From Microbacterium oxydans (GTDB lineage Bacteria; Actinomycetota; Actinomycetes; Actinomycetales; Microbacteriaceae), in contig NZ_JYIV01000028.1 of the NCBI RefSeq assembly GCF_000956405.1, positions 186,001 through 250,000 on the forward strand: 64,000 nucleotides of DNA. The letters are read 5' to 3'. The notes under the pieces are model-generated. The model was not told the origin of the DNA. It made no database searches and saw only the letters and a list, made by a program, of their open reading frames with translations. Positions 31,833 to 40,001 of this stretch are shown piece by piece; position 1 is the first letter of the stretch; each line of letters starts with the position of its first letter. The position numbers were made by a program, and so were the translations under genes.

Positions 31833-32921
31833 ATGGGAACGATGCTGATCCGTCCGCCCGGCCACCGGAGAGACGTCGCGCTGCGCCCGGCAGCCACCGC
31901 GATGGTCTGGGTGGGCGAGGGCCATCCGCACGAGACGATCGCCGTGCCGGGAGTGGCTCTCGCGGACGGGGACGCACTCGTGGCGGTCGAGATGTCGACC
32001 ATCTGCGGTTCCGATGTGCACACGGTGCAGGGGAGGCGCTCCGCCCCGACGCCCCTGGTGCTCGGGCATGAGAGCGTCGGCCGGGTGATCGCCACCGGAG
32101 ACACCGGGGCGCGGACCGTCGACGGCACCCCGTTGCGGATCGGCGATCGCGTGGTCTGGTCGGTGACCGTGTCGTGTGCGAGCTGCGACCGCTGTCTGCG
32201 AGGGCTGCCGCAGAAGTGTCGTGAGCTGGGGAAGTACGGGCACGACCGCGTCGGGGCCCACGGCGACCTCACCGGAGCGTTCGCGAGCCACGTGCAGCTG
32301 CGGGAGGGGACGGCGATCGTCCGGGTTCCCGAAGCGCTCCCCGCTGCGGTGCTCGCCCCCGCCTCGTGCGCCACGGCGACCGCCTGGGCCGCGGTCGCTC
32401 GAGCGGCGAAGGACCACGACCTCGACGGCGCCTCCGTGCGGATCCACGGCGCGGGTCTGGTCGGGCTGTCCGCCGCAGCCATCGCCGCCGAACAGGGAGC
32501 GATCGTCGAGGTGCGGGACCCGAACGCCGATCGACGCGCCCTGGCCGCACGGTTCGGAGCGACGCGCATCGACAGGGACCCCGATGTCGTGATCGAGGCG
32601 TCGGGGCATGCGGTGCAGGAAGCACTCGCCGGCGTGGCGGTCGGCGGGACGGTCGTGCTCGTCGGGAGCGTGTTCCCTGCGGACCCGGTGCCTTTCGACG
32701 CCGAGAGCATCGTGCGCCGGCTGGTCACCGTCGCGGGCATCCACAACTACACGGGAGCAGAGCTGGCGGAGGCCGTGGCGTTCCTCGCCGGTCGAGGCCG
32801 CGCCTATCCCTTCGCCGACGCCGTGGGGGTGGTGCGGCCGCTCGCCGAGATCGATGCGGCACTGCTCGAGGCCGCCACGGCGCACGCGCCCCTGCGGATC
32901 GGACTCGTCCCGAGCCAGTGA
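31833..32921 (+). CDS. Zinc-type alcohol dehydrogenase of phosphonate catabolism (TIGR03366 type)
   Basis: 362 residues. GroES-like domain with catalytic zinc ligands in STICGSDVHT and GHESVGRV, a structural-zinc loop CASCDRCLRGLPQKC, and a Rossmann domain with IHGAGLVGLSAAAIAAEQGA. The subfamily (HpnZ) co-occurs with the two preceding enzymes. It may reduce acetaldehyde or oxidise a hydroxyalkylphosphonate; direction unknown. ATG at 31833, 11 bases after the hydrolase stop. Last gene of the operon. Confidence 0.87.
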   Translation: MGTMLIRPPGHRRDVALRPAATAMVWVGEGHPHETIAVPGVALADGDALVAVEMSTICGSDVHTVQGRRSAPTPLVLGHESVGRVIATGDTGARTVDGTPLRIGDRVVWSVTVSCASCDRCLRGLPQKCRELGKYGHDRVGAHGDLTGAFASHVQLREGTAIVRVPEALPAAVLAPASCATATAWAAVARAAKDHDLDGASVRIHGAGLVGLSAAAIAAEQGAIVEVRDPNADRRALAARFGATRIDRDPDVVIEASGHAVQEALAGVAVGGTVVLVGSVFPADPVPFDAESIVRRLVTVAGIHNYTGAELAEAVAFLAGRGRAYPFADAVGVVRPLAEIDAALLEAATAHAPLRIGLVPSQ

Positions 32922-32979
32922 GCCCGCTGCCCGTGGGGCCTATGCCCGCAAGCCCGCGGTGGCCGGTGAGGCGTCGGAC

Positions 32980-33528
32980 TCAGGTCGTACGAGGGTCCTC
33001 GCCGAGGTCTTCCCGACCGCGCCGCGGACCCGCGGGCCGCAGTCCTTCGGCGTGGAAGGCCAGCAGGCTGATGGCCGCATCGACGGTCGCCGCGAGCACC
33101 TCCTCCGGGTCGCCGACCAGTGCGAGTCGGCGGTGGCCCACGTCATCGGCCGTGGCCCAGCCCAGGTAGACGGTTCCCGCGGGATGTCCGCCCTGGGGCT
33201 CGGGGCCGCCCACGCCGGTGGTCGACACGGCGAGGTCGACGTCGAACAGGGTCCGCGCCCCGGCGGCGAGCTGCTCGGCGCAGGCGGCAGAGCAGGGATC
33301 CGTTCCCGGGGTCAGCCCCAGGACCCGCTCCTTCACGTCGGTGAAGTAGGCCACGATCCCTCCCGCGAACCACCCGGAGGCACCCTCACCGGCGCCGATC
33401 GTGTCCGCGAGCATCCCGGAGGTCAGGGACTCGGCCACTCCGATGCGGAGCTCCCGCTCGGAGGAGAGCTCACTCAACCGCACGATGTGGCTGTGCGTAT
33501 CCGTGTCGTGGGGGTCGAGAGCGGTCAC
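32980..33528 (-). CDS. CinA C-terminal domain protein (NMN amidase type)
   Basis: About 182 residues from a GTG at 33528; the exact start is uncertain because only a distant AAGGGA is present. Core: LRIGVAESLTSGMLADTIGAGEGASGWFAGGIVAYFTDVKERVLGL, then VDLAVSTTGVGGPEPQGGHPAGTVYLGWATAD. These are the PncC/CinA motifs with the catalytic ES-T. Enzymes of this type hydrolyse nicotinamide mononucleotide to nicotinate mononucleotide and ammonia in pyridine-nucleotide salvage. Convergent with the phosphonate operon. Confidence 0.85.
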   Translation of the reverse strand: MTALDPHDTDTHSHIVRLSELSSERELRIGVAESLTSGMLADTIGAGEGASGWFAGGIVAYFTDVKERVLGLTPGTDPCSAACAEQLAAGARTLFDVDLAVSTTGVGGPEPQGGHPAGTVYLGWATADDVGHRRLALVGDPEEVLAATVDAAISLLAFHAEGLRPAGPRRGREDLGEDPRTT

Positions 33529-33553
33529 CGGGACGAGCGTCCCTTCTCGAGTG

Positions 33554-34033
33554 TCATCGCTCTTCGCTCTCGTCGTAGTCGGGACGCGGCGGCTGCAGCG
33601 GCTGGTCCGAGTACTCCCCGCCAGCGCGCCCGCCGTACGGGCGTCCGTGGTCGGCGAACTCGTCACGCGCGAACACCAGGGTCCACGGACCCGCCGTGAA
33701 GTGCGCGCCCGTGCGCAGCGTCTCGGAGTTCTCGTCCGCATGCGTCGCGTCCACGCCGAGGCTCGCGTTCGTCTCGCCCTCGCCGTGCAGAGTCAGCACA
33801 TACTCGTCGCGGTCGTCGTGCGTGATCGTCGCGTGCACCGGATCCGTATCGGCCAGGCGCAGCTCGTTTCCCGCCGCGGAACCGACCCTGACGACGTCGT
33901 CTTCGAGCGCGAATTCGGTGCGCTCGTCGTCCCTGGTGATCCGCAGACGGGGGTTTCCCGCGCCCCATGACGCGTGCGTGGTACCGGGGGTGTTGCCCTC
34001 GTCCGGGCGGTCATCGATGTGTCGATCGTTCAT
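33554..34033 (-). CDS. FHA-like domain protein
   Basis: 159 residues from ATG at 34033 with GAGGAGA upstream. Middle region PRLRITRDDERTEFALEDDVVRVGSAAGNELRLADTDPVHATITHDDRDEYVLTLHGEGE has the FHA strand pattern (R-x-G, N, H) used to bind phosphothreonine; the termini are acidic and disordered (MNDRHIDDRPDEG and PPRPDYDESEER). Partner unknown. Its promoter carries the GTCAACCCCC box, which links it to the small stress-type genes near 4.6 kb. Confidence 0.75.
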   Translation of the reverse strand: MNDRHIDDRPDEGNTPGTTHASWGAGNPRLRITRDDERTEFALEDDVVRVGSAAGNELRLADTDPVHATITHDDRDEYVLTLHGEGETNASLGVDATHADENSETLRTGAHFTAGPWTLVFARDEFADHGRPYGGRAGGEYSDQPLQPPRPDYDESEER

Positions 34034-34065
34034 GGCAGTGCTCTCCTCAAGGGTCGACTGGGTCG

Positions 34066-34108
34066 AGATTATGCGCGCGTCGAGATCTCGCCGAGGGGGT
34101 TGACTTCG
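34066..34108 (-). promoter_or_regulatory. GTCAACCCC box and TAATCT -10 before the FHA gene
   Basis: Minus strand CGAAGTCAACCCCCTCGG (34108-34091) with TAATCT at 34071-34066, 33 bases after the G of GTCAAC. The 18 bases are identical to 4595-4612 and the spacing is identical. Confidence 0.55.
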
Positions 34109-34192
34109 CTGCGGCGACTCGGCATCAGATCCGCCAACCGAGGGACTGTGTGGCCGTCGGCTGTTTGGGGAACAATGGGTCGCAGCCGTCGT

Positions 34193-34201
34193 CCCCCCCC
34201 C
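34193..34201 (+). repeat. Nine-C homopolymer in a 5' leader
   Basis: Nine consecutive C residues 19 bases before the start of the DUF7882-type gene. Such runs slip in replication and can vary in length. Confidence 0.7.
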
Positions 34202-34219
34202 ACGACAGAGGAGTACCGC

Positions 34220-34567
34220 ATGGGAAAGTTCGTCTACGAAGGCAGCGTGAAGACCGAGATCGAGGACCGAGCGCTCACCCACCTGCAGCTCGTCATCACC
34301 GCCAAGCTGCGCCGTGGTGAGCCCTTCCCGTTCAGCTGGAAGGAAGACACCAGCGTGGGCGGCGGACGCACCACGGTGTGGATCCAGCCCGGCAGCGCCC
34401 TGGTCTTCAAGTACTTCGGCAGCCGTCAGCCCTCCATCAACCGTGCGTGGATCGAGGCACTCGCCTTCACCGCGAACGCGCCGAGCGGGCTGTACCTCGT
34501 GCCCGAGCCCGCGGAATCGGGCTCGGAGCCGGGAACCGAGGAGGTGCCCGTCACCCCTCCGGTCTGA
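34220..34567 (+). CDS. DUF7882-type small protein
   Basis: 115 residues: MGKFVYEGSVKTEIEDRALTHLQLVITAKLRRGEPFPFSWKEDTSVGGGRTTVWIQPGSALVFKYFGSRQPSINRAWIEALAFTANAPSGLYLVPEP. This is a very common Microbacteriaceae protein, sometimes mislabelled as ATP-dependent DNA ligase because of local similarity. Mixed alpha/beta, cytosolic, with an acidic variable tail. AGGAG fits the ATG. Function unknown. Confidence 0.8.
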   Translation: MGKFVYEGSVKTEIEDRALTHLQLVITAKLRRGEPFPFSWKEDTSVGGGRTTVWIQPGSALVFKYFGSRQPSINRAWIEALAFTANAPSGLYLVPEPAESGSEPGTEEVPVTPPV

Positions 34568-34599
34568 TCATCGGGATGCCCCGCACGCGCCGCGGACCT

Positions 34600-34638
34600 G
34601 TCAACCCCCGTGACGCGAGGGCAGTCGTCGGGGAGAGT
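34600..34638 (+). promoter_or_regulatory. GTCAACCCCC box before the SDR gene
   Basis: GTCAACCCCCGTGACG starts at 34600; 33 bases on is GAGAGT (34633-34638), a poor -10. The box lies 81 bases before the start codon, as in the other three instances (71-89 bases). Confidence 0.35.
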
Positions 34639-34680
34639 CGCTCATACGACGACACGTTCCACGAGACGAGGAGGATCGCC

Positions 34681-35565
34681 ATGACCGACGACACCACCGA
34701 CCCCCGGCACGCGCATCGCGAGGACGGATTCCCCGAGCAGCACCAGGACCAGCCTGGCCTGACGGAACATACCCGACCGGAACCCGACCACGGCGAGCAG
34801 ACCTACGTCGGCCACGGCCGTCTGGAAGGCCGTCGCGCCCTGATCACGGGCGGCGACTCGGGCATCGGCCGTGCCGTCGCGATCGCGTTCGCCCGTGAAG
34901 GTGCAGACGTCGCCATCGCACATCTGCCCGAGGAACAGGACGACGCAGAGGACACGCTCGCCCTGGTCCGCGAGACCGGCCGCACCGGAGTGGGTTTCGC
35001 GGGAGACCTTCGCGACGAGACATTCGCGACCGAGATCGTCGCGAAGACGAGGAGCGAGCTGGGCGGGCTCGACGTGCTCGTGCTCAACGCGGGCTACCAG
35101 CACGACATCGACGGCTTCGCGTCGCTGGAGACCGAGCGGATGCGCCGGGTCTTCGACACGAACCTGGCCGGCCTGCTGTTCTCGGCGCGAGCGGCCTACC
35201 CCGACCTCGAACCCGGTGCGAGCATCATCGTGACCGCGTCGGTGCAGGCTTACAACCCCTCGCCGGGTCTGATCGACTACGCCATGACCAAGGCGGCACA
35301 GGTGGCGTTCGTGAAGGCGCTCGCCGAGGAGGCGGGGCCGAAGGGGATCCGAGTCAACGCCGTGGCCCCCGGTCCGATCTGGACACCGTTGATCCCCGCG
35401 ACGGGCTGGGACGCCGAGCGCCTGGCGACTTTCGGTGCGGACACCCCGCTCGGGCGTGCAGGGCAACCCGCGGAACTCGCCGGAGCGTATGTGTACCTGG
35501 CGTCGGACGAGTCCTCGTACACGTCGGGATCCGTCATCGCGGTCACGGGCGGCAAGCACCTCTGA
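34681..35565 (+). CDS. Short-chain dehydrogenase of the stress-type YhdF/YghA group
   Basis: 294 residues. A 45-residue disordered head (MTDDTTDPRHAHREDGFPEQ...) precedes the Rossmann motif ITGGDSGIGR (56-64). The head and LEGRRALITGGDSGIGRAVAIAFAREGADVAIAHLPEEQDDAEDT are typical of the glucose/ribitol dehydrogenase-like group that includes SigB-controlled YdaD/YhdF. NAGYQ, the catalytic Ser in TASVQAYNPSPG and DYAMTKAA (YxxxK) follow, with GSVIAVTGGKHL at the end. GAGGAGG precedes the ATG. Substrate unknown. Confidence 0.9.
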   Translation: MTDDTTDPRHAHREDGFPEQHQDQPGLTEHTRPEPDHGEQTYVGHGRLEGRRALITGGDSGIGRAVAIAFAREGADVAIAHLPEEQDDAEDTLALVRETGRTGVGFAGDLRDETFATEIVAKTRSELGGLDVLVLNAGYQHDIDGFASLETERMRRVFDTNLAGLLFSARAAYPDLEPGASIIVTASVQAYNPSPGLIDYAMTKAAQVAFVKALAEEAGPKGIRVNAVAPGPIWTPLIPATGWDAERLATFGADTPLGRAGQPAELAGAYVYLASDESSYTSGSVIAVTGGKHL

Positions 35566-35579
35566 TCCGCGCGAGACCC

Positions 35580-35663
35580 CGTCGAGACCCATCGTCGTCG
35601 CCGAGACCCACGCGTCGCTGCGCATTCGACGGTGGGTCTCGACAGGCACGATGGGTCTCGACG
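35580..35663. repeat. Nested double inverted repeat built from TCGAGACCCA units
   Basis: Outer arms CGTCGAGACCCATCGT (35580-35595) / ACGATGGGTCTCGACG (35648-35663), 16 bases perfect. Inner arms CGAGACCCAC (35602-35611) / GTGGGTCTCG (35632-35641). Thus the unit GAGACCCA occurs twice and its complement twice. Lies between the SDR and EamA genes, both on the plus strand. Confidence 0.85.
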
Positions 35664-35699
35664 CCGGGCTGAAGCAGGGGCGCCGCCTAAGCTTGTCTG

Positions 35700-36617
35700 G
35701 TGCAGAAGCCCGCCGCGTCCGGTCCCCTCGTGGGGGTCGCACTCGTCATCGGCTCCTGCCTCTCGCTGCCCTTCGGCGCCGCTGTCGCAGCCCAGCTGTT
35801 CCCGCTGCTCGGACCGTGGGGTGTGACCTCGCTGCGGGTGGCGATCGCAGCGGTGCTGCTCGTCGTGATCGTGCGCCCGCGTCCGGGGAAGTGGACGCGC
35901 CCGCAGTGGCTCGCTGCTGTGCTCTTCGGCGTCTCGCTCGCCGCGATGAACGGATTCTTCTACGCCGCGATCGATCGCATCCCGCTGGGCCCCGCCGTCG
36001 CGATCGAGTTCCTCGGACCGCTCGTGCTCGCCGCTCTGCTCACCCGGAAGCTGAGGGATTTCGCCTGGGTCGCCGTCGCGCTGCTCGGCATGATCGTCCT
36101 CGGCATCGACGGCCTGATCGGAGCCGAGCCGCTCGATCCGCTCGGGGTCGTGTTCATCCTCATCGCCGCCGCCTTCTGGGCGATGTACATCCGGATGAGC
36201 GCCCGCGTCGGCGCGCTCATCCCCGGCAGCAGCGGGCTGGCGATGGGGCTCGTGGTCGCGGCCGTGCTCCTGATCCCGGTCGGCATCCCCGCCGCGTCGA
36301 CCGTGGCGATGGACCCGCAGCTCCTGCTGCTCGCGGCCATCACCGCGGTGCTCTCGTCGGTCATCCCGTACAGCTTCGAGCTCGCCGCGCTGCGGCGGCT
36401 TCCGCAGCGGGTCTTCGGGGTGCTGCTGAGTCTGGAGCCCGCCTTCGCCACTCTCGCCGGGTGGCTCATCCTCGGACAGGACGCGACGCCGTTGCGCATG
36501 CTCGCCATCGCTCTCGTGATCGCCGCGAGCGTCGGCACCACGCTCGGCGTGCGGAGGGACCGCCGAGACGGCGGCCCCTCCGGTCCCTTCACCGCGCCGA
36601 TACCGCTGCCCGACTGA
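35700..36617 (+). CDS. EamA/RhtA-like metabolite exporter
   Basis: 305 residues, ten helices in two EamA halves (GVALVIGSCLSLPFGAAVAAQLFPLLGPWGVTSLRVAIAA; then ASTVAMDPQLLLLAAITAVLSSVIPYSFELAALRRLPQRVFGVLLSLEPAFATLAGWLILGQ). The second half is characteristic of RhtA threonine/homoserine exporters. GTG start; TAAGCT ends six bases upstream and there is no Shine-Dalgarno, so leaderless. Tail-to-tail overlap of 29 bases with the YidC paralogue. Confidence 0.87.
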   Translation: MQKPAASGPLVGVALVIGSCLSLPFGAAVAAQLFPLLGPWGVTSLRVAIAAVLLVVIVRPRPGKWTRPQWLAAVLFGVSLAAMNGFFYAAIDRIPLGPAVAIEFLGPLVLAALLTRKLRDFAWVAVALLGMIVLGIDGLIGAEPLDPLGVVFILIAAAFWAMYIRMSARVGALIPGSSGLAMGLVVAAVLLIPVGIPAASTVAMDPQLLLLAAITAVLSSVIPYSFELAALRRLPQRVFGVLLSLEPAFATLAGWLILGQDATPLRMLAIALVIAASVGTTLGVRRDRRDGGPSGPFTAPIPLPD

Positions 36618-37368
36618 CAGCGGGCGTCGGCAGCGGGAAGCGGCGGCGCAGGATGACGCGCTGCGCGAGCGTCCAGACCACCGTGACCGTGAGGTACAGC
36701 GCGGCGGCGAGAGGCACGAACGCGGCGAAGACAGCGGTCAGGTAGTGCATCGCCGAGACGACGCGCAGCATCGCGGGAGAGTTGAGTGGCGAGTCGTCGC
36801 CCTCGACCGGCGTCGGACGGAACACGCGGCGGGTGACTTCGGCGACCGCGACCATGATCGCCAGCAGCACCCCGAACACCAGGAACGTGGCGGGTGCGGC
36901 CGTACCGCCGAAGAGCGCGGAGACCAGGCTCGTGCCCAACGGGGCGCCGAACAGGTCGTGGGCGAGGAGCTCGTTCGGATGCCCGGCGATCTCGGGGCGC
37001 AGGAACAGCGTATAGAGGATGCCGACCACCGGCGCTTGCGCCAGCACCGGGAGCATCCCTGCGAACGGCGACGTGTTCTCGGCCTTGTACAGCGCTAATG
37101 TCTCCTTCTGCAGGCGCTCGGGGTTCTTCTTGTGGCGACGCTGCAGCTCACGCAGCTTCGGGGCGAGGCGCGCTCTGGTCTGCTCGGCCTTGGCCTGGGA
37201 GATGCCGACGGGGATGAGCAGCGCCCGCACGAGCAGGGTGACGAGCACCACGGCGAGAGCAGCCGCCGAGGCGCCGGCGAGAGGGGTGAGGAGGTCGGAG
37301 AGCCCGGTCATGGCGCCGTATGCGGCGTCGAGGAGGGCGGCGAGTGGGGGGAAGGCGAAGATGTCCAA
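36589..37368 (-). CDS. YidC/Oxa1-family membrane insertase paralogue
   Basis: 259 residues, shorter than the main YidC and lacking its lipid-like long tail. Helices at about 40-60, 100-120, 150-180 and 215-240; family motif ALAVVLVTLLVRALLIPVGISQAKAEQTRARLAPKLRELQRRHKKNPERLQKETLALYKAENTSPFAGMLPVLAQAPVVGILYTLF. The conserved arginine of the hydrophilic groove is in LLVRALL. Starts at TTG (37368), matching the usual N-terminus of the family; no good ribosome site. Pairs with the DUF6412 gene upstream. Likely inserts specific membrane proteins, as an accessory to the primary YidC near oriC (not in this window). Confidence 0.85.
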   Translation of the reverse strand: MDIFAFPPLAALLDAAYGAMTGLSDLLTPLAGASAAALAVVLVTLLVRALLIPVGISQAKAEQTRARLAPKLRELQRRHKKNPERLQKETLALYKAENTSPFAGMLPVLAQAPVVGILYTLFLRPEIAGHPNELLAHDLFGAPLGTSLVSALFGGTAAPATFLVFGVLLAIMVAVAEVTRRVFRPTPVEGDDSPLNSPAMLRVVSAMHYLTAVFAAFVPLAAALYLTVTVVWTLAQRVILRRRFPLPTPAVSRAAVSAR

Positions 37369-37434
37369 TGGGGTGTCCGTTCATGGTGTCGGGAAGGGTC
37401 GGCGAAGGCCGCGCGGTCCCGTCGTGTGAACGGA

Positions 37435-37707
37435 CTACGCGGCGATCGCGACTCCCGGCGCCCGCGGGCGCGGATGCCCAGCGGCATCAGGATCGCTCTG
37501 TGTGAGGAGGGTTCCCACGTCGATGGCCCGCAACGGATGCGGGGAGCCGGCCGCGGTCTCGGGGCGCACGCTCAACACGATGGCGAGCGTGAGGGCGGTC
37601 ACGGCGAGCAGCGCGATCGCGAGGCCGAGAGCCGTCGCATCGGGCATCGAGACCAGGCCGAGTGCGGTCGCGACGAAGCTCAGCATCTGCCCGAACCACT
37701 CGCTCAT
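37435..37707 (-). CDS. DUF6412 small membrane protein
   Basis: 90 residues from ATG at 37707 with AGGAAGG upstream. One or two helices (GQMLSFVATALGLVSMPDATALGLAIALLAVTALTLAIVLSV) and a tail ending HPRPRAPGVAIAA. DUF6412 proteins are found beside this YidC paralogue in actinobacteria, so it may be a partner or client of it. Transcribed together, 66 bases apart. Confidence 0.75.
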   Translation of the reverse strand: MSEWFGQMLSFVATALGLVSMPDATALGLAIALLAVTALTLAIVLSVRPETAAGSPHPLRAIDVGTLLTQSDPDAAGHPRPRAPGVAIAA

Positions 37708-37753
37708 GCCCGCACCCCTTCCTGCGACGAGGGTATCACCGGGGTCTGGGTGG

Positions 37754-37816
37754 CGTTCGAATCGCGCAACTGGTTCCATCCGGGCGCCGGATACGACCAG
37801 TTGCGCGATTCGAACG
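37754..37816. repeat. Intergenic inverted repeat, TTCGAATCGCGCA family, 21-base arms
   Basis: Arms 37754-37774 and 37796-37816 pair perfectly over 21 bases (core TTCGAATCGCGCAACTGGT). Within the loop ATCCGG-gcg-CCGGAT forms a second stem. Shares TTCGAATCGCGCA plus the following GGTTCCA with the element at 15936-15996. Lies in the divergent gap between DUF6412 and the NMO-like gene. Confidence 0.85.
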
Positions 37817-37852
37817 CGGCCCCGGGGTCTCCCGCGGGCGTAACTTCGAAGC

Positions 37853-38899
37853 ATGAGTGACCTTCGCGCCCTGCTCGGGATCGAGCACCCGATCATCCTC
37901 GGTCCGTTCGGCGGGCTCTCCTCGACCGCGCTCACCACCGCCGTCAGCAACGCGGGCGGGCTGGGGTCGTTCGGACTCTACGGTTACGACGGCGACCGCA
38001 TCCGTGCGACCGGGGCAGAGCTGCGTGCTCTGACCGACCGGCCCTACGCCGTGAACGTCTGGCTTCCGACCGGGGACGAGGTCGAGCCCAACCCGCAGCA
38101 CTCCGTGTTCGCCCAGGCGCTGCAGCCGTTCTACGAAGCCGTGGGCGTGGACGTCCCCGCCCGGCCGGAGCGCTACACCCCGACGCTGGACGAACAGCTC
38201 GAGGCGATCTGGGAGATCGAGCCCGCCGTGCTCAGCGTGGTGTTCGGCGTGCCCTCGGACGATGTGGTCGAGGAGGCGCATCGCCGCGGCATCCTCATCG
38301 TCGGCACGGCGACCACGGTGGCTGAGGCCGTCGCGCTCGAGGCAGCGGGCGTGGACGCCGTGGTCGCGAGCGGCGCCGAGGCCGCGGGTCATCGGGTCTC
38401 ATTCCTGCGTTCAGCGGAGGAGTCGCTGGTCGGGACGTTCGCGCTGGTGCCGCAGATGGTCGACGCGGTTGGGGTGCCCGTGATCGCGGCGGGAGGTGTC
38501 GCCGATCGTCGCGGGGTGGCAGCGGCGTTCGCGCTGGGCGCGGCGGGAGTGCAGGTGGGGACGGCGTTCCTCGCCACCGCGGAGTCGGCCGCGACGTCGG
38601 CGCACCGCGACGCGATCCGTTCTACTGCCGCCGACGAGACCGTGCTCACGCGTGCCATGAGCGGGCGCCTGGCTCGTGGGGCGCGCAACCGCGTCGTGCG
38701 CGCCATCGAGGCGAGCGGCACGATCGCTCCCTTCCCGATGCAGAACTGGCTGACCGGACGCTTCCGCACCGCGGCAGGGGAGCAGAACCTGGGCGCGCTG
38801 CAGTCGCTGTGGATGGGGCAGGCGGCTCCTCTCGTGCGCCACGACTCCGCGTCCGAGGTACTCGCCGAGCTCGTGGCGGGGCTCCCGTCTGCACGGTGA
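37853..38899 (+). CDS. Nitronate monooxygenase-like flavin oxidoreductase
   Basis: 348 residues of the FMN-binding TIM-barrel (2-nitropropane dioxygenase) family: LLGIEHPIILGPFGGLSSTALTTAVSNAGGLGSFGLYG, then VDAVVASGAEAAGHR with the catalytic histidine region, PVIAAGGVADRRGVAAAFALGAAGVQVGTAFLATAES as FMN phosphate site. It oxidises alkyl nitronates to carbonyls and nitrite, or acts as an NADH:quinone reductase. TAACTT sits six bases before the ATG with no Shine-Dalgarno, so leaderless. Confidence 0.9.
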   Translation: MSDLRALLGIEHPIILGPFGGLSSTALTTAVSNAGGLGSFGLYGYDGDRIRATGAELRALTDRPYAVNVWLPTGDEVEPNPQHSVFAQALQPFYEAVGVDVPARPERYTPTLDEQLEAIWEIEPAVLSVVFGVPSDDVVEEAHRRGILIVGTATTVAEAVALEAAGVDAVVASGAEAAGHRVSFLRSAEESLVGTFALVPQMVDAVGVPVIAAGGVADRRGVAAAFALGAAGVQVGTAFLATAESAATSAHRDAIRSTAADETVLTRAMSGRLARGARNRVVRAIEASGTIAPFPMQNWLTGRFRTAAGEQNLGALQSLWMGQAAPLVRHDSASEVLAELVAGLPSAR

Positions 38900-38978
38900 C
38901 CAGCGCTTGTTCCTAGATCGCGGGCTGCACCGAACTGTGGACGAATGACCGACGCCTGGCAGCGGGCTCCCACGGGCT

Positions 38979-39004
38979 CGCGGTCGACATCCTGAGCGAC
39001 CGCG
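38979..39004. terminator. Hairpin between the NMO-like and purU genes
   Basis: CGCGGTCG (38979-38986) and CGACCGCG (38997-39004) pair around a 10-base loop in the gap between these convergent genes. No T run. Confidence 0.45.
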
Positions 39005-39033
39005 ACTGAACCTCGCTGTCCTGGAAGATCGGG

Positions 39034-39885
<852 letters not shown>

Positions 39886-40001
39886 GGGGGCTCCTCGAGG
39901 GTGTGCATCGATTCTGCCGTGGATGCGCCGAGCGGGCGAATCGCGAAAGATCATCCGGCGCCCTCCCCCCACGCGGCAGCGCCCTCACCTACCCTGAGAG
40001 C

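Noticed and set aside
37148..37384. ATG start MNGHPIGH just upstream of the YidC paralogue
   Set aside because: It is out of frame with the insertase domain; the TTG at 37368 matches the family N-terminus.
6896..37816. Palindromes as CRISPR or IS ends
   Set aside because: There are no regular spacers, no cas genes and no transposase between or beside the arms.
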